DNA from: Thermoanaerobacteraceae bacterium
Lineage (GTDB): Bacteria > Bacillota > Thermoanaerobacteria > Thermoanaerobacterales > UBA4877
Assembly (NCBI GenBank): GCA_030016635.1
Contig: JASEJQ010000004.1
Span: 12,197-76,196, forward strand
DNA length: 64,000 nt
Reading direction: 5' to 3'
A program made the translations under genes and the position numbers. This document shows, in pieces, positions 45,697 through 53,787 of this stretch. The first letter of the stretch is position 1. The number at the start of each line of letters is the position of its first letter. Below the pieces are notes generated by a model. It saw nothing but the letters and a program-made list of their open reading frames with translations, had not been told where the DNA came from and made no database searches.

Positions 45697-45708
45697 GGTT
45701 TATCTTAA

Positions 45709-45822
45709 GAGGTACTTAAAGAAGGCAAGAAGGTAACATATGATATTGGCGGGAGTGCCTCTACAGTAGAAATGGCAGAAGAGATTGCAAAGAGGGTAAT
45801 TAATTATGAGTCAGAAGATTAA
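45709..45822 (+). pseudogene. icd: 3' relic of an NAD-isocitrate dehydrogenase gene
   Basis: An open frame without start codon reads EVLKEGKKVTYDIGGSAST and continues VEMAEEIAKRVINYESED before TAA at 45820-45822. This is the C-terminal tail of the isocitrate/isopropylmalate dehydrogenase family (KEGK-VTYD-GG-A-T-EMA). A stop codon lies just upstream at 45706-45708. Only about 37 codons remain, so the rest was deleted. The next gene starts inside it in another frame. The tail is intact enough to suggest a fairly recent loss. Confidence 0.75.
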
Positions 45823-46672
45823 GGCGTTAAGGCAATTACTGAAGGATAGAGAGATCATTATAGTGCCGGGAGCATCTACTGCTCTATTAGCCAGGATAAT
45901 TGAAGATATAGGGTTTGATGCAGTCTATGCTACCGGGGCAGGAATATCTAATATGAATTTTGGCTTTCCAGATGTAGGCCTCACGACAATGAATGAGATA
46001 CTCGAGGCATGTAAGAGGATAAACGATGCTGTAAATCTGCCAGTTATAGCAGATATAGATAATGGCTATGGCAATCCATTGAATGTTTACCGGACAGTTA
46101 AAGAATTTTCAAGGGCAGGCATGGCCGCCATACAGATAGAAGACCAGGTTTCACCTAAGCGGTGTGGCCACTTTGAAGGCAAGGATGTTATATCACCTGA
46201 GGAAATGGTTTATAAGATTAAGGCAGCTAGAGATGCAGGCAACGATGTCGTGATAATAGCAAGGACTGATTCCATCGCAGTAAATGGGTTCGAGGATGCC
46301 ATAGAAAGGGCAGGGTTATATGCAGAAAATGGTGCTGATATGATTTTTGTTGAAGCACCCCGTAATATAGAAGAACTGAGGAAAATACCAGAGAATATTA
46401 CTGTACCATGCGTAGCCAATATGGTGGAAGGTGGTAAAACGCCAATAATTTCAGCTGATGAACTAAGCCATATGGGTTACAAGATGGTTATATATGCAAA
46501 CCTATCATTACGGGCAGCGGTAAAAGCAGCCCACGATGCACTTCTGGTATTAAAAGAGGAAGGCTCATCCACATATGTAATGAATAAGATCATTACTATG
46601 GATGAAAGGAATATGATAACAAAATTACATGAGGTTGTGAGAATTGAAAGGAGGTATGGTATAAGGGAATAA
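45806..46672 (+). CDS. Isocitrate lyase/PEP mutase superfamily lyase (PrpB-like)
   Basis: A 288-residue TIM-barrel lyase. The N-terminal IIIVPGASTALLARIIEDIG, the substrate-binding YATGAGISNMNFGFPDVGL, the metal site PVIADIDNGYGNP and the catalytic loop SPKRCGHFEGK (K-R-C-G-H, required for C-C lyases) are all present. Candidate reactions are cleavage of 2-methylisocitrate, isocitrate or 2,3-dimethylmalate; oxaloacetate decarboxylation is less likely with KRCGH. Next to aconitase and a tricarboxylate importer, an isocitrate-type substrate is favoured. ATG 45806 lies inside the icd relic. Confidence 0.82.
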   Translation: MSQKIKALRQLLKDREIIIVPGASTALLARIIEDIGFDAVYATGAGISNMNFGFPDVGLTTMNEILEACKRINDAVNLPVIADIDNGYGNPLNVYRTVKEFSRAGMAAIQIEDQVSPKRCGHFEGKDVISPEEMVYKIKAARDAGNDVVIIARTDSIAVNGFEDAIERAGLYAENGADMIFVEAPRNIEELRKIPENITVPCVANMVEGGKTPIISADELSHMGYKMVIYANLSLRAAVKAAHDALLVLKEEGSSTYVMNKIITMDERNMITKLHEVVRIERRYGIRE

Positions 46673-46719
46673 AGATTAGTAATTCTTAAAAAAATATTTT
46701 AAAAATAGGAGGGGTAATA

Positions 46720-47760
46720 ATGTCAAACCTTAAAAAAGTACTTTTGGTTTTGCTTAGTGTATTGCTTGTACTTTCTTTGACAGCATGTGGTTCTGGGAGC
46801 TCAAATCAGCAACCACAACAGGGTTCATCTCAGCAGCAGGATTCTGAGAAGACATGGAAGCCAGAGTCCACAGTGGAGATCGTGGCGCCAGCCAATCCAG
46901 GCGGTGGATGGGACCTCCTTTCAAGGAATATTCAGAGCGTTGTTACAGAACAAAAACTGGTTGATCAACCGATAATCATCACCAATAAACCGGGCGGAGG
47001 GGGAGCAGTAGGTTGGACTTATCTCAAAGGTAAAAAAGGGAATGGCAGTGTATTGGCTGTCAACTCCAGCCTGATACTTTTGAACAATCTCCTCGGCAGC
47101 AGTGAACTTTCGTACAAAGATTTTACACCGCTGGCAAATCTGACGACTGAGTGGGAGGTTGTAGCGGTAGCCAAGGATTCACCTTATACGACCGGTAAAG
47201 AACTCTTAGATGCATTGAAGGCAGATCCTTCCAAGTTATCAATAGGTGTTGGACCAACACTGGGTAATGATGACCACATACAGTTCTTACAGATATGCAA
47301 AGCCTATGGGATAGATGTATCAAAGCTTAATTTTATTGTTTATCCGGGTGCCGGTGGGGAAGAGATAACCAACCTTCTCGGCCATCACATAGACCTTATA
47401 ACCATTTCAATGGCGGAGACTTTGGAACAATATAGGGCAGGTAATCTCAGGATACTTGGTGTATCATCTCCTGAGAGGGTACCAGAGTTGCAGGATGTTC
47501 CAACCTGGAAGGAGCAGGGAATAGATGTAGTGTTTGCTCACTGGAGAGGCATAATGGGGCCACCTGATATGACACCTGAGCAGGTTAAATACTGGAGCGA
47601 TGTGTTTGCTAAAATGGTCCAGTCTGACAAATGGAAAGAGCTCTTAAAGAATCAGGGACAGTATGACTACTATATGCCTGCCGATGAGTATACTAAATTC
47701 TTAGATGATCAGAACAATACTTTCTCTTCACTTCTAAAGGAAGTTGGGCTGACAAAATAG
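46720..47760 (+). CDS. tctC: Tripartite tricarboxylate transporter, substrate-binding lipoprotein
   Basis: A 346-residue TctC/Bug-family solute-binding protein. It has a lipoprotein signal peptide (lipobox LTAC, Cys23), a Ser/Gln-rich linker, then the family motif VEIVAPANPGGGWDLLSRNI and ITNKPGGGGAVGWTYLKGKK. It binds a di- or tricarboxylate outside the cell for the TctAB permease. A GC-rich hairpin follows its stop codon. Ligand is unknown; the operon suggests citrate, aconitate or a methylated analogue. Confidence 0.92.
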   Translation: MSNLKKVLLVLLSVLLVLSLTACGSGSSNQQPQQGSSQQQDSEKTWKPESTVEIVAPANPGGGWDLLSRNIQSVVTEQKLVDQPIIITNKPGGGGAVGWTYLKGKKGNGSVLAVNSSLILLNNLLGSSELSYKDFTPLANLTTEWEVVAVAKDSPYTTGKELLDALKADPSKLSIGVGPTLGNDDHIQFLQICKAYGIDVSKLNFIVYPGAGGEEITNLLGHHIDLITISMAETLEQYRAGNLRILGVSSPERVPELQDVPTWKEQGIDVVFAHWRGIMGPPDMTPEQVKYWSDVFAKMVQSDKWKELLKNQGQYDYYMPADEYTKFLDDQNNTFSSLLKEVGLTK

Positions 47761-47787
47761 TATGTGCGCCCTTCATGGGCGCACATA
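47761..47787 (+). promoter_or_regulatory. Intercistronic hairpin between tctC and tctB
   Basis: TATGTGCGCCC (47761-47771) pairs perfectly with GGGCGCACATA (47777-47787) around TTCAT. It begins directly after the tctC stop and has no T-run, so it probably stabilises the upstream message or causes partial termination. Confidence 0.65.
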
Positions 47788-47805
47788 TAAAAAGGAGGGC
47801 AAAAG

Positions 47806-48273
47806 ATGACAAAGGATCTGATTTCAGGTTTAGTTTCACTTATTCTGGGGATAGGTTATTTATTATACACATTCCTTCTCCCAAAAATAAACATAAGCGA
47901 TCCAGTTGGACCATACCTGTTTCCAGAACTAATTGGTATTGGAGCAGTAATATGCGGCATTATCTTGATATATCTGGATTTGAAAAAGACAAATAGAATA
48001 AAAATATCTGCTTATGAAATTTTTGGTGGCAAAGATGTGACATATAGAATTATACTTACTACTGTTGCAGGGCTTATCTATGGCGTTATATTGGATCCCA
48101 TTGGCTATATAATCTCAACAGTTGTATTTATGATGATGGTAATGTCAATTATAAATGGCCTGAATAGAATATTAGAAAATGTTGGTATATCTATAGCTTT
48201 TTCTGTAATAACATATCTATTCTTTGGCACATTCTTAAAATTAAGCATACCACGCGGCATATTCTGGTTTTAG
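47806..48273 (+). CDS. tctB: Tripartite tricarboxylate transporter, small membrane subunit
   Basis: A 155-residue protein with four hydrophobic segments (LISGLVSLILGIGYLLYTF; YLFPELIGIGAVICGIILIY; IILTTVAGLIYGVILDPIGY; ISIAFSVITYLFFGTFL), ending in IPRGIFWF, which is typical of TctB. It works with TctA and TctC for sodium-dependent uptake. A GGAGGGC site precedes ATG 47806. Confidence 0.9.
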   Translation: MTKDLISGLVSLILGIGYLLYTFLLPKINISDPVGPYLFPELIGIGAVICGIILIYLDLKKTNRIKISAYEIFGGKDVTYRIILTTVAGLIYGVILDPIGYIISTVVFMMMVMSIINGLNRILENVGISIAFSVITYLFFGTFLKLSIPRGIFWF

Positions 48274-48283
48274 GAGGTAGACT

Positions 48284-49789
48284 ATGGGAGATATTTTCAG
48301 TAACCTTGCATATGGTTTACAAACTGCACTAACATTTAATAATATATTATGGGTGGTTATAGGTGGTTTACTTGGGACTATTGTCGGGATGTTGCCAGGT
48401 CTTGGGCCTGCAACAGGCATAGCTGTGCTTTTACCAATAATATTTGGGATGAACCCGTCCACAGCAATGATAACAATGGCCGCTATATATTATGGCGCAA
48501 TGTTTGGCGGCTCTAGGGCGTCCATAATGATAAATACCCCGGGAGATGCCTCGGCCATAGCCACATGCTTTGATGGTTATCCAATGACAAAAAACGGAGA
48601 GGGTGGAAAGGCCCTGGCCATGTCAGCCATCGCTTCATTTGTTGGGGGATTGATAGCGACCGTGTTGATGATATTTCTAACTCAACCCATAGCCGGCCTT
48701 GCCCTGGATTTTGGACCTGCAGAGATGTTTTCTATACTTTTATTTGCTTTAACAGCGACCGTAACACTTTCACAGGGGAATATATTGAAGGGATTTGTCT
48801 CAATATTTACAGGCTTTATGCTGAGCACGATTGGCATTGATTCTCAGACCGGATTGTTGAGGTTTACCTTTGGACTGGTGGAATTACAGGAAGGTATTGA
48901 ATTTTTGGTTGTGATGATAGGAATGTATGCCATAGCTGAGGTATACAAGAACTATAATAATATAAATACGAAATATGATTTTGACAGTAAATTCATAGGT
49001 AGTATCTGGATTTCAAAGGAAGAATTCAAGAAATGTCTGCCAGCCATGTTAAGAAGTACACCACTTGGTTTTGTTATTGGTGCACTGCCTGGTCTTGGCG
49101 GTTCTGTAGCGGCCTTGACAGCATATGCCATTGAAAAACAGTCAAATAAACATCCTGAAAGATTTGGCAAAGGTGCTATAGAAGGTGTGGCGGCGCCAGA
49201 AGCTGCTAATAATGCAGCATCTACGGGAGCTTTGATACCAATGCTTACACTGGGTATACCAGGATCTGCTACTACTGCTGTTATGGTTGGGGCTCTAATG
49301 ATGATAGGTGTCAAACCAGGGCCGCTGCTATTTACTGAACACCCTGATGTGGCATGGGGAGTAATAGCCTCTATGCTAATAGGTAATGTAATATTGATAA
49401 TTATAAATCTGCCACTTGTTGTTCCTTTGGTTCAACTACTAAGGATACCGCAGAGGATATTGCTGCCACTTATTTTAGGACTTGGTTTTATGGGTGCATA
49501 TTTCTTAAGCTATAGTTCCTTTGACTTCATACTTCTGGTCATTTTTGGATTTTTAGGCTATTTGATGTCTAAACTTGATATACCAGTTGCACCATTGGTA
49601 CTGGCGCTGATTCTTGGAAGCGATACAGAGCAATATTTTAGAAGGGCAATGGGAATTTCCCACGGCAGCCTGAGTATATTCTTTACAAAACCTATATCGT
49701 TGGTGTTTTTAATATTGGCTGTTGTTTCATTTATTTACTCCATAAGAAGGGAGCAGAGTCTCAAGAAAAATATGCAGGAAGGTGCTTAA
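48284..49789 (+). CDS. tctA: Tripartite tricarboxylate transporter, large permease subunit
   Basis: A 501-residue membrane protein with about twelve hydrophobic segments. TctA signatures are GTIVGMLPGLGPATGIAVLL, MFGGSRASIMINTPGDASAI, VIGALPGLGGSVAALTAYA and MLTLGIPGSATTAVMVGALM. It forms the translocation pore. The stop codon overlaps the ribosome-binding region of the following prpF-family gene. Confidence 0.94.
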   Translation: MGDIFSNLAYGLQTALTFNNILWVVIGGLLGTIVGMLPGLGPATGIAVLLPIIFGMNPSTAMITMAAIYYGAMFGGSRASIMINTPGDASAIATCFDGYPMTKNGEGGKALAMSAIASFVGGLIATVLMIFLTQPIAGLALDFGPAEMFSILLFALTATVTLSQGNILKGFVSIFTGFMLSTIGIDSQTGLLRFTFGLVELQEGIEFLVVMIGMYAIAEVYKNYNNINTKYDFDSKFIGSIWISKEEFKKCLPAMLRSTPLGFVIGALPGLGGSVAALTAYAIEKQSNKHPERFGKGAIEGVAAPEAANNAASTGALIPMLTLGIPGSATTAVMVGALMMIGVKPGPLLFTEHPDVAWGVIASMLIGNVILIIINLPLVVPLVQLLRIPQRILLPLILGLGFMGAYFLSYSSFDFILLVIFGFLGYLMSKLDIPVAPLVLALILGSDTEQYFRRAMGISHGSLSIFFTKPISLVFLILAVVSFIYSIRREQSLKKNMQEGA

Positions 49790-49790
49790 G

Positions 49791-50864
49791 GTGCAGTATA
49801 AGATAAAGAGTGTTTTAATGCGCGGCGGTACAAGCAGGGCGCTGTTTTTTAAACGAGAGGACCTACCTGATGATCCGGAATTGCAAAAGAAGATTTTTAT
49901 TTCAGCTATTGGTACCCCTGACCCAAAACAGATAGACGGAGTTGGGGGTACCACATCATCAACCAGTAAGATAGCGATTATAGAAAAGTCGACCAGGCCG
50001 GGCATTGACATAGATTACACTTTTGTCCAGGTTGGTGTAACAGAGCCGATAATAGATATAAATGGAAACTGTGGCAACATATCATCAGCAGTAGGTCCTT
50101 ATGCGGTAGATGAAGGACTGGTTATAGCTAAAGAGCCATATACTGAAGTTAAAATATATAATACAAACACCAACAAATTATTTACATCTTCTTTTAAAGT
50201 TAAGAATGGAAGATTTGCCCCTGAAGGAAACTTTTCTATACCGGGTCTGATACAAAATGGGTCAGAAATAAGATTAACTTTCTATAATCCAGAGGGCAGT
50301 ATAACAGGTAAAATATTTCCAACAGACAAAACCATTGATCGTATTGTAGTTGAGAGAAAAGAATATCAGATTACTTTGATAGATATTACTAATCCGTATA
50401 TATTTATGGACATGGGAAATATTGGGTTTAATGGCATTGAATCAACGGATTTCATTGACGGTAGCTCTGGACTTAAGGTATTGCAACTTATCAGGGACTC
50501 TGTTTCAGAAAGGATCGGCCTTAATTCCAAGGCATTTCCTAAAATAATGATGATTAAAAAAAATGAAGAGAAATCGGAGATAATTACAAGGACAATCTCC
50601 ATGGGTAAAACTCATAAAACCATACCATTGACAGGCGCTATGTGTCTGGCTGCAGCTACCGGTATCCCTGGGACACTCCCAAATATGATCGCAGGAATAG
50701 AATTTACGGAGGGATATAAAGAATTTAATATTGGATATCCTGGAGGGACCACTAAGATAGGAGTCGAATTTGCATACGATAATAATAATTATACTATAAA
50801 GAGCATAACATGCAGTAGAACGGCAAGAAGAATAATGGAAGGCTTTGTCTATGCAACTATATAG
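49791..50864 (+). CDS. prpF: PrpF-family isomerase (methylaconitate/aconitate isomerase-like)
   Basis: A 357-residue protein of the PrpF/diaminopimelate epimerase-fold family: MQYKIKSVLMRGGTSRALFF, GVGGTTSSTSKIAIIEKS, DINGNCGNISSAVGPYAVDE and PYIFMDMGNIGFNG. Family members shift the double bond or geometry of substituted aconitates (2-methyl-cis-aconitate, trans-aconitate, oxalomesaconate). GTG 49791 gives the standard start and lies six bases after AGGAAGGTG; the earlier GTG at 49782 overlaps tctA. With an importer and aconitase it would turn an incoming aconitate isomer into one aconitase accepts; the exact substrate is inference. Confidence 0.85.
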   Translation: MQYKIKSVLMRGGTSRALFFKREDLPDDPELQKKIFISAIGTPDPKQIDGVGGTTSSTSKIAIIEKSTRPGIDIDYTFVQVGVTEPIIDINGNCGNISSAVGPYAVDEGLVIAKEPYTEVKIYNTNTNKLFTSSFKVKNGRFAPEGNFSIPGLIQNGSEIRLTFYNPEGSITGKIFPTDKTIDRIVVERKEYQITLIDITNPYIFMDMGNIGFNGIESTDFIDGSSGLKVLQLIRDSVSERIGLNSKAFPKIMMIKKNEEKSEIITRTISMGKTHKTIPLTGAMCLAAATGIPGTLPNMIAGIEFTEGYKEFNIGYPGGTTKIGVEFAYDNNNYTIKSITCSRTARRIMEGFVYATI

Positions 50865-50878
50865 CACTTTACACATAA

Positions 50879-50907
50879 TTGACAACATAATCCAATAGAT
50901 ATATGCT
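50879..50907 (+). promoter_or_regulatory. Possible promoter before the AbrB-family gene
   Basis: TTGACA (50879-50884), 17-bp spacer and TATGCT (50902-50907). The -35 is perfect and the -10 is weak. Confidence 0.4.
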
Positions 50908-50955
50908 TTTCATATATTACATTATAGTGGGGGACATTGTATAGATAAGGTAGTT

Positions 50956-51438
50956 ATGACTGTCACTCTGGCCATGATAGGTGGTTTTATTGGTAATGAA
51001 CTTAAGATTCCTGCTGGGGCATTACTCGGGGCTATGGTGGCTGTGGGTGCGGCTAACCTATTAAACTTAGAGCCGGATATGCCTGGCTCATTTAACACCA
51101 TAGCCCAGATTATTATTGGTGGATTTCTGGGATTGTCATTAACTAAAGAGGTTGTACTGGGACTGAAGGATTATCTCATTCCTTCACTTATGGTTGTTGT
51201 ACTCCTGGCCATATTTGGCGTCATAACTGGAGTTATTGTGACTAAGCTGACCGGTGTGGAGCTTTTCACTTCACTCTTTGGTAGTGTACCCGGCGGCATG
51301 CAGGAGATGATCATCCTTTCAGAGTCCTATGATGTGAACCATCCTGCCGTGGTTGTTATACAGACAGTGAGGAGGATTTTAATTGTTATAATATATCCAT
51401 TGCTGGTGAATATAATCCTGAAGTATGTTAAGGGTTAA
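50956..51438 (+). CDS. AbrB-type membrane protein (putative transporter family)
   Basis: A 160-residue, very hydrophobic protein with about five membrane segments (AMIGGFIGNELKIPAGALLG; ATM-like repeats; FGSVPGGMQEMIILSESYDV). The motif GSVPGGMQEM is characteristic of the AbrB/PF05145 membrane family, sometimes labelled ammonia monooxygenase. Many members contain two such halves; this has one. It follows the tct and prpF genes and may be an auxiliary carboxylate transporter. Substrate unknown. Confidence 0.75.
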   Translation: MTVTLAMIGGFIGNELKIPAGALLGAMVAVGAANLLNLEPDMPGSFNTIAQIIIGGFLGLSLTKEVVLGLKDYLIPSLMVVVLLAIFGVITGVIVTKLTGVELFTSLFGSVPGGMQEMIILSESYDVNHPAVVVIQTVRRILIVIIYPLLVNIILKYVKG

Positions 51439-51439
51439 T

Positions 51440-51778
51440 CTATTTTAGCGGCGAGAACACTGCATATAGCAGTATTTCCTTATCGGTGTCGTTTATTACT
51501 CCATGCTCACATCCTGCAGGGGCGTTGACGAGCTGGCCTTCTTTTACCCTGATTCTCTCGCCGTTTACAAGGGCCAGGCCTTCCCCCTCTAAGAAATAGA
51601 AAGTCTCCTGGTTTTCGTGGGTGTGTGGGACTATCTCACCACCGGGCATAATCCTTGCAAGCCTAACCACTATGTTTTCATTGTCGTTTTCATCAAGTAT
51701 GGTCTTTAAGTAGGTTTCCTTATGAATGGGATTTTTTACCCATGCCAGTTCCCTTGAGTTTTTAACAATTGTTTTCAT
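51440..51778 (-). CDS. Small cupin-domain protein
   Basis: A 112-residue single-domain cupin. The metal-binding motif is visible as IVPHTHENQETFYFLEGEG (H-x-H...E), followed by PAGCEHGVIND (G...H). Function ranges from isomerase to sensor in this family and cannot be fixed. It converges on the AbrB-family gene with only one base between them and no obvious terminator. ATG 51778 has AAAGGTGG upstream. Confidence 0.85.
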   Translation of the reverse strand: MKTIVKNSRELAWVKNPIHKETYLKTILDENDNENIVVRLARIMPGGEIVPHTHENQETFYFLEGEGLALVNGERIRVKEGQLVNAPAGCEHGVINDTDKEILLYAVFSPLK

Positions 51779-51934
51779 ATTTTTGCCACCTTTCTATAAA
51801 TTAATAAAATTATCAACAATTCCCACAAGTTTTTCCACATCTTTACTGTATATATCTACAAATTTTTAGGTAATCCCATTTTATGTAGCTCTATCATTAT
51901 ATTTATTCACCTCTTTTTTTCATCGTGTATATGT

Positions 51935-52006
51935 CTAAAATATTATTGCCATAAGCACATTATCTTTATTGCTAAAAAACTCTTTGAGTCGTTCTAACAT
52001 ATTCAT
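51935..52006 (-). pseudogene. Possible remnant of an MntA-like nucleotidyltransferase (MntA/HepT pair)
   Basis: On the minus strand an open frame encodes MNMLERLKEFFSNKD and then NVLMAIIF before TAG. This resembles the N-terminus of minimal nucleotidyltransferase antitoxins, which normally continue FGSYAKG. Further along the strand, MIELHKMGLPKNL (near 51880-51840) recalls a HepT-type partner, also interrupted. The 51779-52124 gap has no other gene visible. The call is tentative because only short stretches match. Confidence 0.35.
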
Positions 52007-52124
52007 ACTCATCACATGGGTATATTTTAACACATTATAATAAGTTTTGAAATCATGGAATAATTATTTTACAACCTGCCTGGTGAGGGTTAAAATTAAG
52101 TTAGAACTAATCAAGGGGGAGATT

Positions 52125-53189
52125 GTGTTGAACTATGATGAACTGAGGAAAAATGCCAGAATAAACATGAATAATATATGCCGCGGATGCAAAAGATGTG
52201 ATGGGATAGCATGCGCTGGAGAGGTGCCGGGGATAGGAGGCGTAGGCTCTGGTGAAGGGTTTATAGAGAATGTACGGGCTTTATCAAAAGTAAAGCTGGA
52301 GCTGAAAACACTACATAATGTCAAAAAACCTGATATTTCCTTGGAAATATTTGGCGAAAATGTGAATTTTCCTGTACTTCCGGCACCTATGGCAGGCATG
52401 AAGAGCAACTTTGGTGGATATTTTACTGAATATGAGTTTGCGTCGATTCTGGCCAATGCCTGTAAAGAATTAGGACTGATGTATACATCGGGAGATGGGC
52501 CAGACCCAAACATGTTTAACGCTGGTATCGAGGCCATAAAGGAGACAGGCGTGCCAGCAATGGTGTTTATAAAACCGAGAGGGGTAAAAGAGGTAATAGA
52601 GAAGATTAAGATAGCAGAAGAGGCTGGTGCTAAGGCAGTGGGCATGGATGTGGATGGAGCAGGTCTTATCCTGATGGTGAGGAGCGGACAGGAGGTAGGG
52701 CCAAAGAGCATTGATGAGCTTAAGGAGATAATATCCTCCACTAGTTTGCCGGTTGTGCTGAAGGGTATAATGACGGTGGAAGAGGCAAGGATTGCTTATG
52801 AGGTCGGCGCAAAGGGTACAGTGGTCTCCAACCACGGCGGCAGGGTGCTGGATGCTGCCCTGGCTACATGCGATGTCCTTCCAGAGATAGCAGAGAAATT
52901 TAAAGGAAAGATGACGATTTTTGCGGACGGCGGCGTGAGGTCTGGTGTAGATGTATTAAAGATGCTGGCTCTGGGTGCCGATGCTGTGATAGTAGGAAGG
53001 CCGGTAGCCATAGCTGCCCATGGCGGTAAGATAGATGGTGTCAAATGGCTTTTAAAGAATTATGCAGATGAGCTCTATCAGGCCATGATACTTACTGGGA
53101 CACCTGATGTGCATATTAAGAGTGAAATAGAGTGCTTTGGGAATAATACCCTTGTAAAGATAAGGGAGAGAGGTACATGGAGAATTTGA
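52125..53189 (+). CDS. FMN-dependent alpha-hydroxyacid oxidoreductase with N-terminal Cys cluster
   Basis: A TIM-barrel flavoprotein of about 354 residues in the lactate/glycolate oxidase family. LPAPMAGMKSNFG binds FMN; VVLKGIMTVEEA, VVSNHGGRVLDAA (catalytic His and Arg) and FADGGVRSGVDVLKMLALGA, then DAVIVGRP, complete the site. Before the barrel is NICRGCKRCDGIACAGEVPG, a cysteine-rich segment (C-x2-C-x2-C-x4-C) not found in aerobic oxidases. This may bind a metal or iron-sulfur centre and route electrons away from oxygen. GTG 52125 or the adjacent TTG 52128 follows AAGGGGGAGA. Substrate unknown. The next gene encodes a peroxiredoxin. Confidence 0.85.
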   Translation: MLNYDELRKNARINMNNICRGCKRCDGIACAGEVPGIGGVGSGEGFIENVRALSKVKLELKTLHNVKKPDISLEIFGENVNFPVLPAPMAGMKSNFGGYFTEYEFASILANACKELGLMYTSGDGPDPNMFNAGIEAIKETGVPAMVFIKPRGVKEVIEKIKIAEEAGAKAVGMDVDGAGLILMVRSGQEVGPKSIDELKEIISSTSLPVVLKGIMTVEEARIAYEVGAKGTVVSNHGGRVLDAALATCDVLPEIAEKFKGKMTIFADGGVRSGVDVLKMLALGADAVIVGRPVAIAAHGGKIDGVKWLLKNYADELYQAMILTGTPDVHIKSEIECFGNNTLVKIRERGTWRI

Positions 53190-53204
53190 AGGGAGCTGAG
53201 ATAT

Positions 53205-53666
53205 ATGGAGTTAAAGGAAGGTATGGAGGCGCCGGATTTTACACTACCATCCACTGATGGGAACGTGACGTTATCAGGCCTTCGGGGTAAGAATGTTGTT
53301 CTCTATTTCTATTCCAAGGATAATACATCCGGCTGAACCAATGAGGCGATAAGCTTCAGGGACAAGCTTAGGGATTTTGTGGAACTTAATACGGAGATAT
53401 TGGGTTTAAGCAGGGACAGTGTAAAGTCCCATGAGAACTTTGCCTCTAAGTACGGACTGCCCTTTAAACTGCTTTCAGACAGTGAAGGTAAGGTGTGTGA
53501 ACTCTATGGGGTGTTGAAGGAGAAAAATATGTATGGCAAGACCTCCATAGGCATTGAACGCACTACATTTGTCATTGACAAGGATGGCTATATAAGGAAG
53601 ATTTTTAACAAGGTAAAGGTTGATGGGCATGTGGATAATGTTCTGGAGGCTATACGCAATCTATAA
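53205..53666 (+). CDS. Selenocysteine-containing peroxiredoxin (Bcp/AhpC-TSA family)
   Basis: Reading from ATG 53205 gives MELKEGMEAPDFTLPSTDGN, then VVLYFYSKDNTSG, an in-frame TGA at 53334-53336 (residue 44), then TNEAISFRDKLRDF to a TAA at 53666, 153 residues in all. In Bcp peroxiredoxins the segment is KDNTPGCTTEA with the peroxidatic Cys where the TGA falls. Homology continues unbroken on both sides, so TGA most likely encodes selenocysteine. A hairpin suited to a bacterial SECIS follows. The resolving Cys five residues on is absent (Ser/Ile), implying a 1-Sec mechanism. A standard gene caller would report only a truncated 95-residue product. Confidence 0.88.
53350..53370 (+). promoter_or_regulatory. 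Putative SECIS hairpin
   Basis: TAAGCTT (53350-53356), loop CAGGGAC, AAGCTTA (53364-53370). The loop contains GG and lies about 23 nt after the TGA, within the distance used by bacterial SelB-recognised hairpins. Confidence 0.7.
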
Positions 53667-53689
53667 GGCCGTATGGCCTTATTTTTTTG
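53663..53689 (+). terminator. Intrinsic terminator after the selenoprotein gene
   Basis: ATAAGGCC (53663-53670), loop GTAT, GGCCTTAT (53675-53682), then a T-run. It begins at the stop codon. Confidence 0.85.
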
Positions 53690-53787
53690 CATAATTAAAG
53701 AAGGAAATTTACATTTTATATAGAATAATATATAGTATACAAAAAAATTGTAAGCTTTATAAAAATTTTAAAGCCGGAGGTGATACC

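Noticed and set aside
53379-53666. A free-standing 95-residue open frame as a separate gene.
   Set aside because: It is the in-frame continuation of the peroxiredoxin after the TGA and starts mid-domain without a ribosome site.
53675-53692. A TGGCC...TTGC sequence resembling a sigma-54 promoter before ptb copy 2.
   Set aside because: GG and GC are 14 bases apart instead of 12, and the sequence is part of a terminator stem and T-run.
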